Assembly (NCBI RefSeq): GCF_003002955.1 | Contig: NZ_PVTJ01000006.1 | Coordinates: forward strand, 62,001-126,000 | From: Glycomyces artemisiae | Lineage (GTDB): Bacteria; Actinomycetota; Actinomycetes; Mycobacteriales; Micromonosporaceae | Direction of reading: 5' to 3' | DNA length: 64,000 bases | In this document: in pieces, positions 53,345-61,538 of the stretch | Layout of the letters: each line of letters starts with the position of its first letter | Position numbering within the stretch: the stretch's first letter is position 1 | Notes under the pieces: generated by a model | What the model was told of the DNA's origin: nothing | What the model saw: the letters and a program-made list of their open reading frames with translations, nothing else | Database searches by the model: none | Program-made: the position numbers and the translations under genes

Positions 53345-54241
53345 TTAGCTCTGCTGCTTCAAGAACTGCGTGACGGCGCTGCTGACGGCCGGGCTCACCA
53401 GGATCTTGCGGTGGCCCAGGCCCTCGGTGGCGAGGAGCTCGGCGTTCGGCCAGGCGGCGGCGACGGCCTCGCCGTGGCGGAACGGGTTGGGCCGGTCGCG
53501 GCGGTCGTGGACGACGAGCGCCGGTGACTGGACTTCAAGGCCGCGCAGGGAGAAGTCGTCGAGCTTCACCCCGGCCTTGGCCTCCCCGAGGGGCGCGAGG
53601 CGGTCCATGATGCGCGGGCCCACGGGCACGATCGCGCCGATCGTGTCGCGGAAGCCCTCCTTGCCGCCGATGAACGGCGCGAGCATCGCCAGGCGGACGG
53701 CCGCGAGGTCCTCCCCGTTCGCGAGCATCCCGTGGACGGCGCTGAGGCAGCCCATGGAGTGGCCCACGACCGCGTACGGCGTGCCGAACTTCTCGTGGAC
53801 CGCGCTCATCGCGTCGACCAGGTGCATGCCGTTGGCGTGCCGGTCGCCCCACGGGCCCGCCCCGGAGTTGCCGTGGCTGGGCGCGTCGAAGGCGACCACG
53901 CGGAAGCCGGAGGCGACGAGGTTCGCGGCGATGAACTTGAAGTCGCCGGTCGAGCCGCCCCAGCCGTGCACGAGGTAGACGAGGGGGCCCTCGCCCCAGT
54001 CGTAGCCCCAGACGGTCGTGCCGAGGCATTCGAGCTCGAAGACCGAGGACCCCGCGGGGGCCTCGCCGCGCAGGCGCTTGTCGGGTCCCGCGGGGAGGCG
54101 GAACCACATCTCGCACAGGAACTTCGCGGCCGGACCCGGCGCGACGCGCTCGGCGGCGGTGAAGGCGGAGCGGAGGTACCAAGGAGCACGAACGGTCGTG
54201 CTTTTATTTGACGAGCCGGAGCTCTGGGTGGTGGACGCCAT
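53345..54241 (-). CDS. Alpha/beta hydrolase
   Basis: 298 residues. Oxyanion-hole segment LVYLVHGWGGSTGDF, nucleophile elbow VVGHSMGCLSAVHG (Ser in GHSMG), acid in VVHDRRDRPNPF and catalytic His in EGLGHRKIL: complete catalytic set. Lacks a signal peptide. Substrate unknown. Same strand as the TetR gene 19 bp upstream, so probably one operon under that regulator. Confidence 0.85.
   Translation of the reverse strand: MASTTQSSGSSNKSTTVRAPWYLRSAFTAAERVAPGPAAKFLCEMWFRLPAGPDKRLRGEAPAGSSVFELECLGTTVWGYDWGEGPLVYLVHGWGGSTGDFKFIAANLVASGFRVVAFDAPSHGNSGAGPWGDRHANGMHLVDAMSAVHEKFGTPYAVVGHSMGCLSAVHGMLANGEDLAAVRLAMLAPFIGGKEGFRDTIGAIVPVGPRIMDRLAPLGEAKAGVKLDDFSLRGLEVQSPALVVHDRRDRPNPFRHGEAVAAAWPNAELLATEGLGHRKILVSPAVSSAVTQFLKQQS
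54185..54202. promoter_or_regulatory. Second TetR-like operator candidate, within the hydrolase N-terminal codons
   Basis: AGCACG-AACGGT-CGTGCT. Shares AGCACGACCGT (reverse strand) with the site in the TetR promoter at 54854-54867, but the spacing differs and it lies about 40 bp inside the annotated hydrolase frame, so it may be coincidental or mark a later start. Confidence 0.3.
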
Positions 54242-54260
54242 GGGTGCGTGGCCTTCCTGG

Positions 54261-54842
54261 TCAAGAACGGTGACTGTCGATCAGCCGGTGGAACGCCGCC
54301 CAAGCGCGGTCGGCGGCGTCGGGATAGGACAGGATGCGGCTCATCCAGTTGTAGGACAGCAGGATGCCGAAGACCTCCTGCGCGACCTGGAAGACGTCGG
54401 TGTCTTCGTCGAGCTCGCCTTCGGCGACCGCCGTCGAGGCGATCCGGGCGAGCGAGTCGAGCATCAGGCGCTGCTCGGCCACCATGCGGTCGTGCACGGG
54501 GCCGGGCAGGTCGTCGAACTCGGCGGCGGCGGCCAGGAACAGGCAGCCGCCCGGGCGCGCGTACCAGGCCATCCAGTGCTCGACCACGGCCTGGAGCCGG
54601 GTCGTCCCGCGCGGCTTCTTCAGCGCGGGGCGCACGACCTCCTCGCTGAACTGCTCGCTGTTGCGCTCCATGCAGGCGAGCTGAAGGGCCTCTTTGGACT
54701 TGAAGTGGGCGTACACGCCGGACTTGGACATGTCGGCGGCGGCCGCGAGCGACCCGATGGTCAGCCCGGACAGCCCCGAGTACCTGGCCATCCGGACCGC
54801 GACGTCGAGGATGGCCTGCCTGGTGAGTTCGCCTTTCCGCAC
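54261..54842 (-). CDS. TetR family transcriptional regulator
   Basis: 193 residues. N-terminal HTH: GELTRQAILDVAVRMARYSGLSGLTIGSLAAAADMSKSGVYAHFKSKEALQLACME; the C-terminal domain contains PGGCLFLAAAAEFDDLPGPVHDRMV, seen in a subfamily of TetR proteins. Ligand unknown. Probably autorepressed through the palindrome just upstream and co-transcribed with the hydrolase. Confidence 0.9.
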   Translation of the reverse strand: MRKGELTRQAILDVAVRMARYSGLSGLTIGSLAAAADMSKSGVYAHFKSKEALQLACMERNSEQFSEEVVRPALKKPRGTTRLQAVVEHWMAWYARPGGCLFLAAAAEFDDLPGPVHDRMVAEQRLMLDSLARIASTAVAEGELDEDTDVFQVAQEVFGILLSYNWMSRILSYPDAADRAWAAFHRLIDSHRS

Positions 54843-54853
54843 GTCCTCAAAAT

Positions 54854-54867
54854 AGCACGGTCGTGCT
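54854..54867. promoter_or_regulatory. Likely autoregulatory operator of the TetR gene
   Basis: Perfect palindrome AGCACG-GT-CGTGCT, centred 18 bp upstream of the TetR start codon (ATG at 54842 on the minus strand), with AT-rich flanks (CAAAATAGC; TTGAAAAAGC). Confidence 0.6.
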
Positions 54868-54875
54868 TGAAAAAG

Positions 54876-56900
54876 CTAGGCCGGCGCGTACACCGCCGCC
54901 GTGAACTCCACCTTCATCCAGGCCGAGGAGTCCTCCGGCACCACCGATGTGACGTCGGCGACCACGATCTGGAGCTTGTCGGTGTACATGCACAGGCTCA
55001 TGCCCTCGGTCAGCGGCGCCGAGCCCGGGTCCCACGGGTCGATCGTCCAGTACAGCTCCGGGTACGACCCGTCGATCTCCGCCCAGCAGTCCTCCGGGGT
55101 CACCGAGGCGTCGAAGAACGTCCCGGAGATCCCCGTGGGCGTGTACAGGTAGCTGGTCAGGCCCGTGTTCGTCGAGTAGTCGATGTCGCACGGGTTCAGG
55201 ACCAGGTCCGTGTAGGACGCCGCCGCGTCGTCGGTGAGGTACTCGACGTAGATCGAGCCGGTCGTGGTGATGTCGTCGAAGTCGACCATCGCGTACTCGC
55301 AGGTCGAGTTCTCGTCGAACGTCGTCGTCAGCGTGATCGGGTAGTCGGAGTAGACCTCCGTCCACCCGCCCGAGGCGGCCGTGGTCTCCTCGTCGGGCTC
55401 GGTCGTCTCGGGGTCGTCGGGGTCCGAGGTCTCCAGGTCGTCAGGGTCGTTCTGCGAGATCGCCCCGGTCGGGTCGTCGTCGCCCCCCGGGTCGCCCCCG
55501 TCGCCGTTGAGGAACCACACCAGGCCCCCGATGAGCGCGATCGCGAGGATCGCCGCGATCACCGTGACGCCCACGGCCGTCGCGTTCGACTTCTGCGGCT
55601 GCCCGAACGGCGGCGGCGCCCCGTACGCCGGCGGCTGGCCCGGGTACTGCGGCGGCCCGAACTGCCCCGCCTGCTGCGGAGCGGTGTACTGCGGGGCCGT
55701 CTGCTGCGGCGCCGTGTACTGCATCGTCGGCTGCCCGGCCGGGTACTGGCCAGGCGAGACCTGCCCGGGCGCATAGCCCGGCGCCGGGGACTGCGGGGGC
55801 GCCGAGTAGGACCCCGGCTGCGCGTACGGCACCGAGGTCACCGGCGAGGCGGGCGGCGCGGACATCGGGAACGCCGTGCTCGGCGCCGGGGGCTCGCCGC
55901 CGGGCACCGCGCCCGGGTACGGCGAGTCGAACACCGACGTCGGCGCGTTCGGCGTCGGCGGCGGGCCCGTCGGGGCGGCGCTGTCGACGAGCGTCGAGGG
56001 CACGCCCGAGTCCCCCAGGAGGCTCGACAGCTCCCAGCGCTGGCGCTCCGCGAGTGCGTTCACCGCGTCCGGCCACGGGCGCGTAGAGGGCGCCACAGGG
56101 CCGATGAGCGACATCAGCTCCGCGGGGGTGGGGCGCGCGCCGGGGAGGCGGATGAGGCACCGCTCGGCGATCGCGCGCACGCGCGGCGACAGCGCCGACA
56201 GGTCCGGCTGCGACCGGACCACGTTGTTCAGCGTCTCCAGCGTCGAGGCGCCCGTGAACGGGCTCGTGCCGGTCGCGGCGAGCACCAGGACCGAGCCGAG
56301 CGAGAACACGTCCGACGCGGCCGAGACCGTCCCGGACTCGGCCTGCTCGGGCGACATGAACCCGGGCGTGCCGATGACGCCACCGGTCTTCGTCAGGTTC
56401 GTGTCGGTGATCCCGTCGGCGGCGCGCGCGATCCCGAAGTCGATCACCCGCGGTCCGTCCGCGGCCAGGATCACGTTGGCGGGCTTCAGGTCCCGGTGGA
56501 CCATCCCGGCCTTGTGGATCGCGGCCAGCGCCGACGCGAGCCCAGCCGCGAGGCGCAGCACGGCCGCCTCCGGCAGCGGCCCGGACGACTCCACGACGTC
56601 CTTCAGGTTGGGGCCCAGCAGGAACTCGGAGGCGAGCCACGGGACCTGGTCGTCGGGCCCGGCGTCGAGCACCGAGGCCGTGTACGCGCCCGCGACCTGC
56701 TTCGAGGCGTCCACTTCGCGGCGGAACCTGGCCCGGAACTCCTCATCCTGGATGAGCGCGGCCGCGATGAGCTTGACGGCCACGGGGCGGCCGTCGGGGG
56801 CACTGGCGAGGAACACGCGGCCCATGGCGCCGCGGCCGAGTTCGGCGATGGTCCGGTAGGGACCGATCCGTTCGGGATCGCCGGGAGCCAAGGGCTGCAT
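54876..56900 (-). CDS. Membrane-anchored Ser/Thr protein kinase
   Basis: 674 residues from ATG 56900 (GGAGG 5 nt upstream). Kinase domain about 12-270: ELGRGAMGRVFLASAPDGRPVAVKLI, MVHRDLKPANVILAADGPRVIDFGIARA, GTPGFMSPEQAES. A long Pro/Gln/Gly/Tyr juxtamembrane linker (APQQTAPQYTAPQQAGQFG) precedes one helix (VTVIAAILAIALIGGLVWFLN, about 445-465), then an Asp/Thr-rich hinge and an extracellular domain of about 160 residues with four Cys. No PASTA repeats, so it is not PknB. Confidence 0.9.
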   Translation of the reverse strand: MQPLAPGDPERIGPYRTIAELGRGAMGRVFLASAPDGRPVAVKLIAAALIQDEEFRARFRREVDASKQVAGAYTASVLDAGPDDQVPWLASEFLLGPNLKDVVESSGPLPEAAVLRLAAGLASALAAIHKAGMVHRDLKPANVILAADGPRVIDFGIARAADGITDTNLTKTGGVIGTPGFMSPEQAESGTVSAASDVFSLGSVLVLAATGTSPFTGASTLETLNNVVRSQPDLSALSPRVRAIAERCLIRLPGARPTPAELMSLIGPVAPSTRPWPDAVNALAERQRWELSSLLGDSGVPSTLVDSAAPTGPPPTPNAPTSVFDSPYPGAVPGGEPPAPSTAFPMSAPPASPVTSVPYAQPGSYSAPPQSPAPGYAPGQVSPGQYPAGQPTMQYTAPQQTAPQYTAPQQAGQFGPPQYPGQPPAYGAPPPFGQPQKSNATAVGVTVIAAILAIALIGGLVWFLNGDGGDPGGDDDPTGAISQNDPDDLETSDPDDPETTEPDEETTAASGGWTEVYSDYPITLTTTFDENSTCEYAMVDFDDITTTGSIYVEYLTDDAAASYTDLVLNPCDIDYSTNTGLTSYLYTPTGISGTFFDASVTPEDCWAEIDGSYPELYWTIDPWDPGSAPLTEGMSLCMYTDKLQIVVADVTSVVPEDSSAWMKVEFTAAVYAPA

Positions 56901-57066
56901 TGATGCCTCCGGGAAGCGAGGGGCGGGCGGTAACCACCATTCTATTGCCGTTGTGCCAGCGTGCGCTGGACGCGAACGCCTGGGCCTATGGGACACAAGC
57001 GGATCAGACCACGCGAAAGGGGCCGCTCCGCGGGTGCGGAACGACCCCTCTCACGTCAATCGATGC

Positions 57067-59913
57067 TTAGCTGCAACCGCTGGTCGCGCCGCAGCCCTCG
57101 CAGGCGTAGCAGGAGCCCGCGGGGCGCATCTTCGTGCCGCAGTTCATGCACAGCGGCGCGTCGGCGCTGCGGGCCTGGGCCGAGGTGAGGATGTCCAGGC
57201 GCGAGGGCTTGGACTCGATCTGGACGCGTTCGGCCACCGCTTCCTCGATGGGGGCCGAGGCGCGGAGCGCGTCGAGGTCGACCTCCGGCTGCGAGACCTT
57301 GGCGGGGTCCTCGCCGTTGAGCTCGGCGGTGCGCTCGGCCGTGGTGAGGATGCCGATGGCGGCGCGCTCCTCGTACGGCAGGTAGTCCAGGGCCAGGCGG
57401 CGGAAGATGTAGTCGACCACCGACGAGGCCATGCGGATGTCCGGGTCGTCGGTCATGCCGGCGGGCTCGAAGCGCATGTTGGTGAACTTCTCGACGTACT
57501 TCTCCAGCGGCACGCCGTACTGGAGGGCGATCGAGATGGACACCGACAGGGCGTCCATGACGCCAGCGAGGGTCGAGCCCTGCTTGGACATCTTGAGGAA
57601 GACCTCGCCGAGGCCGTCGTCGGGGTAGGACGAGGAGGTCATGTAGCCCTCCGCGCCGCCGACCGAGAACGAGATGGTCTGGCTCGGGCGCTTCTTGGGG
57701 AGCTTGCGGCGGACCGGGCCGTGCACGGCGATGGTCTCGACGGCCTGCTCCACGGCCTCCTCGACGGCCTTGTCGATCTCCTTCTTCTTCGCGGAGAGCG
57801 GCTGGCCGACCTTGCAGTTGTCGCGGTAGATCGCGAGGGCCTTGAGGCCGAGCTTCCAGCCCTGGAAGTAGACCTCCTCGATGTCCTCGACGGTGGCCGA
57901 CTCGGGCAGGTTCACGGTCTTGGAGATCGCGCCCGACAGGAACGGCTGGACCGCGGCCATCATGAGCACGTGGCCCATCGGCGCGATGGCGCGCTCGCCC
58001 ATGGCGCAGTCGAACACCGGGTAGTGCTCCTCGCGCAGGGCCGGGGCGCCGACGACGTGGCCGTGCTCGGCGACGTAGTCGACGATGGCCTGGCGGTCGT
58101 CCGCGTTGTAGCCGAGGCGGGTGAGCGCGCGCGGGATGGACTGGTTGACGATCTCCATGGAGCCGCCGCCGACGAGCTTCTTGTGCTTGACGAGGGCGAG
58201 GTCCGGCTCGATGCCGGTGGTGTCGGAGTCCATCATGAACGAGATGGTGCCGGTCGGCGCGAGCACCGAGGCCTGGGCGTTGCGCCAGCCGTTGACGGCG
58301 CCGATCTCGTTGCCCTTGGCCCACTCGGCCTTCGCGGCTTCGAGGACGGTGGCGTCGACGTCGCCGAACGTCTCGACCGCGTCGGCGGCCGCGGCGTGCT
58401 TGGCCATGACGCGCTGGTGCGGCTCGGCGTTGCGCTCGTACCCGGCGTAGGGGCCGACGGCCCCGGCGATCTCGGCGGAGCGGCGGTAGGACACGCCGGT
58501 CATGAGCGCGGTGATGGCGGCGGCCAGGGCGCGGCCCTCGTCGGAGTCGTACGCGTAGCCCGAGGTCATGAGCAGGGCGCCCAGGTTCGAGTAGCCGATG
58601 CCGAGCTGGCGGTAGTCGCGGGTGGTCTCGCCGATCTTCTCGGTCGGGAAGTCCGCGAAGGAGATCGAGATCTCCATGGCGGTGATGACGAACTCGACGG
58701 CCTTGGTGAAGCGGTCGACGTCGAACGAGCCGTCATCGCCGAGGAACTTCATGAGGTTGAGGCTGGCGAGGTTGCACGAGGAGTCGTCGAGGCTCATGTA
58801 CTCCGAGCACGGGTTGGACGCGTAGATGCGGTCCGTGTTCGGGTTGGTGTGCCAGTCGTTGATGATGTCGTCGTACTGGATGCCCGGGTCGGCGCACTCC
58901 CACGCGGCCTGGGCCATGCGGCGGAACACGGCGCGGGCGTCGCGGCGCTCGATCTCGGCGCCGGTCTGGCGGGCGGTGAGGGCGTAGTCGGTGCCCTCCT
59001 CGACGGCCTTCATGAACACGTCGGAGACGCGCACGGAGTTGTTGGCGTTCTGGTACTGGACCGAGAACATGTCCTCGCCGCCGAGGTCGACGTCGAAGCC
59101 GGCGTCGCGCAGGGCCCGGATCTTGTCCTCTTCGCGGGCCTTGGTGTCGATGAACGCCTCGATGTCGGGGTGGTCGACGTCGAGGACGACCATCTTCGCG
59201 GCGCGGCGGGTGGCGCCGCCGGACTTGATGGTGCCCGCGGAGGCGTCGGCGCCGCGCATGAAGCTGATCGGGCCGGAGGCGTTGCCGCCGGAGGAGAGCA
59301 GCTCGGCGGAGGCGCGGATCTTGGAGAGGTTGACCCCGGCGCCGGAGCCGCCCTTGAAGATCATGCCCTCTTCCTTGTACCAGTCGAGGATCGACTCCAT
59401 GGTGTCGTCCACGCTGAGGATGAAGCACGCGGAGACCTGCTGGGGCGCGGCGGTGCCGACGTTGAACCAGACCGGGGAGTTGAAGCTGAAGTACTGGTGG
59501 AGCAGGAGCCAGGTGAGCTCGTCGGCGAAGACCTGCGCGTCCTCCGCGGTCGCGAAGTAGCCGTGCTTCTCGCCCGCCACGTGGTAGGCGTGGACGACGC
59601 GGTCGATGACCTGCTTGAGGCCGGTCTCGCGCTGCGGGGTGCCGAGGGCGCCGCGGAAGTACTTCGAGGTGACGATCTGGGTGGCGTTCTGGCTCCAGAA
59701 CTCCGGGAACTCGACGCCGCGCTGCTCGAAGTTGATCGAGCCGTCGCGCCAGTTCGTCATGACGACGTCGCGCTGCTCCCATTCGACCTCGTCGTACGGG
59801 TGGACGCCGGCGGTCGTGAAGACGCGCTCGACCGTGAGGCCCTTCTCCGCGGGCCCGGTGGTCTTCTTGGCGGTCCTGGTGGTCGTCGCTGCGGCCTTGG
59901 TGGTCTTCGGCAT
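57067..59913 (-). CDS. nrdJ: Adenosylcobalamin-dependent (class II) ribonucleotide reductase
   Basis: About 948 residues. Converts ribonucleotides to deoxyribonucleotides using a B12-derived thiyl radical. Seen: SACFILSVDDTMESIL, INFEQRGVEFPEFWSQNA, NPCSEYMSLDDSSCNLASLN (catalytic Cys and Glu region), GTISFMMDSDTTGIEP, and a C-terminal Cys-rich tail (CMNCGTKMRPAGSCYACEGCG) acting in reduction or as a zinc ribbon. An N-terminal Lys/Thr/Ala stretch (about 25 residues) precedes the conserved part. ATG 59913 with GAGG upstream. Follows nrdR in one operon. Confidence 0.95.
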   Translation of the reverse strand: MPKTTKAAATTTRTAKKTTGPAEKGLTVERVFTTAGVHPYDEVEWEQRDVVMTNWRDGSINFEQRGVEFPEFWSQNATQIVTSKYFRGALGTPQRETGLKQVIDRVVHAYHVAGEKHGYFATAEDAQVFADELTWLLLHQYFSFNSPVWFNVGTAAPQQVSACFILSVDDTMESILDWYKEEGMIFKGGSGAGVNLSKIRASAELLSSGGNASGPISFMRGADASAGTIKSGGATRRAAKMVVLDVDHPDIEAFIDTKAREEDKIRALRDAGFDVDLGGEDMFSVQYQNANNSVRVSDVFMKAVEEGTDYALTARQTGAEIERRDARAVFRRMAQAAWECADPGIQYDDIINDWHTNPNTDRIYASNPCSEYMSLDDSSCNLASLNLMKFLGDDGSFDVDRFTKAVEFVITAMEISISFADFPTEKIGETTRDYRQLGIGYSNLGALLMTSGYAYDSDEGRALAAAITALMTGVSYRRSAEIAGAVGPYAGYERNAEPHQRVMAKHAAAADAVETFGDVDATVLEAAKAEWAKGNEIGAVNGWRNAQASVLAPTGTISFMMDSDTTGIEPDLALVKHKKLVGGGSMEIVNQSIPRALTRLGYNADDRQAIVDYVAEHGHVVGAPALREEHYPVFDCAMGERAIAPMGHVLMMAAVQPFLSGAISKTVNLPESATVEDIEEVYFQGWKLGLKALAIYRDNCKVGQPLSAKKKEIDKAVEEAVEQAVETIAVHGPVRRKLPKKRPSQTISFSVGGAEGYMTSSSYPDDGLGEVFLKMSKQGSTLAGVMDALSVSISIALQYGVPLEKYVEKFTNMRFEPAGMTDDPDIRMASSVVDYIFRRLALDYLPYEERAAIGILTTAERTAELNGEDPAKVSQPEVDLDALRASAPIEEAVAERVQIESKPSRLDILTSAQARSADAPLCMNCGTKMRPAGSCYACEGCGATSGCS

Positions 59914-59974
59914 GTTCCTCGCCCCTGTCTGCTCATGCCTGGTCATGGGAATCGGATGTTCTGAGGGTGGTGCG

Positions 59975-60439
59975 CTAGCCGCCGTTGCGGGCGGCGTGCT
60001 CCTCGCGGAGCTGGGCTATGGCGGCCTCGAAGTCCTCCAGGGACTCGAAGTCCTGGTAGACGCTGGCGAAGCGCAGGTAGGCGACCTCGTCGAGCTGGCG
60101 GAGCGGCTTGAGGATCGCGAGGCCCACCTCGTGGGCGGGGACCTCGGCGGCGCCGGTCGAGCGGATCTCGTCCTCGACGGCCTGGGCCAGCTTCGCGACG
60201 TCGTCGGCGTCCACGGGACGGCCCTGGCAGGCCTTGAGGACGCCGCTGGCGACCTTCCCGCGGCTGAACGGCTCGGTGGCCCCTGAGCGCTTGACGACGG
60301 CGAGGATGGACTCCTCGACGGTGGTGAAGCGCTTCTCGCACTCCTGGCAGACCCGGCGGCGGCGGATGATCTTGCCGTCCTCCGCCTCGCGCGAATCGAC
60401 CACGCGACTGTCGGGATGGCGACAGTAAGGGCATCGCAT
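59975..60439 (-). CDS. nrdR: Ribonucleotide reductase transcriptional repressor NrdR
   Basis: 154 residues: N-terminal zinc ribbon [18 protein letters not shown] and [12 protein letters not shown] (four Cys), then the ATP-cone domain (from about residue 46: [30 protein letters not shown]) which reads ATP/dATP. ATG 60439 has AAGGAG 8 nt upstream. First gene of the nrdR-nrdJ operon; 62 bp separate the genes. Confidence 0.95.
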   Translation of the reverse strand: MRCPYCRHPDSRVVDSREAEDGKIIRRRRVCQECEKRFTTVEESILAVVKRSGATEPFSRGKVASGVLKACQGRPVDADDVAKLAQAVEDEIRSTGAAEVPAHEVGLAILKPLRQLDEVAYLRFASVYQDFESLEDFEAAIAQLREEHAARNGG

Positions 60440-60555
60440 ATCGCTAGTCTCCTTCTCACAACCATCGTCTCGCGGACCACCGACACCGTCGGGCGGCCCG
60501 GCCGTCGCGCCGGGAGGGACAGTCTGCCCCCTCGCCATCCCGGCGGGTGCGGGAA

Positions 60556-60571
60556 CCCCAACACCTAGTGA
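60556..60571. promoter_or_regulatory. Weaker upstream NrdR box
   Basis: CCCCAACACCTAGTGA fits about 10 of 16 positions of the NrdR-box consensus, with the right half (TAGTG) best conserved. Its start is 32 bp (three helical turns) from that of the stronger box, the geometry needed for NrdR cooperativity. Confidence 0.45.
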
Positions 60572-60577
60572 GAGACG

Positions 60578-60606
60578 ATACAACACACCACAAGATCTAG
60601 TGCCAA
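60578..60606 (-). promoter_or_regulatory. Promoter of nrdR-nrdJ
   Basis: On the minus strand TTGGCA (60606-60601), 17-bp spacer, TTGTAT (60583-60578). The strong NrdR box fills the spacer. Confidence 0.6.
60588..60603. promoter_or_regulatory. NrdR box
   Basis: CCACAAGATCTAGTGC matches 13 of 16 positions of the consensus acaCwAtATaTwGtgt and is nearly palindromic (CACAAGATCTAGTG). Lies between the -35 and -10 boxes of the nrdR promoter, so binding would repress nrdRJ. Confidence 0.65.
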
Positions 60607-60689
60607 GAATAGCGCAGAACGGCGACTCGCGAGCACCGGAGACCGGACACCCCGGGACATGCAGTCAACCAGGCTGCCGCGTATTATCG

Positions 60690-60707
60690 TTCACCCGTTC
60701 GGGTGAA
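60690..60707. promoter_or_regulatory. Palindrome TTCACCCG-TT-CGGGTGAA upstream of lexA
   Basis: Perfect 8+2+8 inverted repeat, with GTATT to the left and TAC to the right, 57 bp upstream of the lexA -35 box in the 398-bp divergent nrdR-lexA region (60440-60837). Same core as 37774-37787. It is not a LexA box (CGAAC-N4-GTTCG). Confidence 0.5.
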
Positions 60708-60763
60708 TACGCCCCGAAACACATTCCTACCAGCGCGGCGACACGCCGACGTCGCACGAATGT

Positions 60764-60792
60764 TTGACTAGAACCTGCACGTGAGTTACATT
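60764..60792 (+). promoter_or_regulatory. Promoter of lexA
   Basis: TTGACT (60764-60769), 17-bp spacer, TACATT (60787-60792); start about 60799. No clear SOS box is visible near it; CGAATGTTTG at 60758-60767 is only a poor, too-short match. Confidence 0.7.
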
Positions 60793-60837
60793 GTCGGAAT
60801 CAGACATACCGTCCCATTTGTCTTACAGGAGCCTCCT

Positions 60838-61494
60838 GTGGCTAGCGAGACCACGACATCCCGGCCGAAAACGCGCAAGTTGACGCGTCGGCAGCAGCAA
60901 GTCCTCGAATACATCGAGGAGTTCATCAACAACAAGGGCTACCCCCCGAGCGTCCGCGAGATCGGTGCGGAGGTCGGACTCGCCTCGGCGTCGTCCGTCG
61001 CGTACCAGATGAAGCAGCTCGAACGGAAGGGCTACCTCAACCGCCTGGCCGGACGGCCGCGCGCGGTGGGGGTGCGCCAGTCCACGCCGGGCGGCGTCCA
61101 GACCTGCTCCCAGCACCCGCGGCCCCGGTACGTCCCGATGGTCGGCGAGATCGCCGCGGGGCAGCCGATCCTGGCCGAGGAGCGCGACTACGACGTCATG
61201 CCCCTGCCCGCGGAGTTCGTGGGCGAGGGCGTCCACTTCCTCCTGCGCGTCAAGGGCGACTCGATGACCGAGGCCGCGATCACCGACGGCGACTGGGTCG
61301 TGGTGCGCCAGCAGCCCGACGCGCTCAACGGCGAGATCGTGGCCGCGATGATCGACGGCGAGGCCACCGTGAAGACCTGGAAGCGCAAGAACGGCAAGCC
61401 GTGGCTGCTCCCGGCGAACGCCCTGTACGACCCCATCGACGCCTCGGAGGCCGAGATCCTCGGCCGCGTGGTCGCGGTGCTCCGCAAGATCTAG
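60838..61494 (+). CDS. lexA: SOS response repressor LexA
   Basis: 218 residues from GTG 60838, preceded by AGGAG at 6-nt spacing; the farther-upstream GTG 60781 lies before the predicted transcription start. N-terminal winged HTH (LTRRQQQVLEYIEEFINNKGYPPSVREIGAEVGLASASSVAYQMKQLERKGYLNR), self-cleavage Ala107-Gly108 in EIAAGQPI, and catalytic Ser142 (KGDSMTEAAI) and Lys179 (ATVKTW). All autoproteolysis residues are present. Confidence 0.96.
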   Translation: MASETTTSRPKTRKLTRRQQQVLEYIEEFINNKGYPPSVREIGAEVGLASASSVAYQMKQLERKGYLNRLAGRPRAVGVRQSTPGGVQTCSQHPRPRYVPMVGEIAAGQPILAEERDYDVMPLPAEFVGEGVHFLLRVKGDSMTEAAITDGDWVVVRQQPDALNGEIVAAMIDGEATVKTWKRKNGKPWLLPANALYDPIDASEAEILGRVVAVLRKI

Positions 61495-61538
61495 CGCGAC
61501 GGCGGAATCAGTACTCGAACGCCAACTACATTGTGCGC

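Noticed and set aside
60758-60767. LexA (SOS) box CGAATGTTTG
   Set aside because: Actinobacterial SOS boxes need about 14 bp (CGAAC-N4-GTTCG); this is shorter with mismatches.
60440-60837. Cobalamin riboswitch upstream of nrdR-nrdJ
   Set aside because: A B12-dependent reductase could have one, but no B12-box-like sequence is visible and the promoter gives a leader of about 130 nt without the needed structure.
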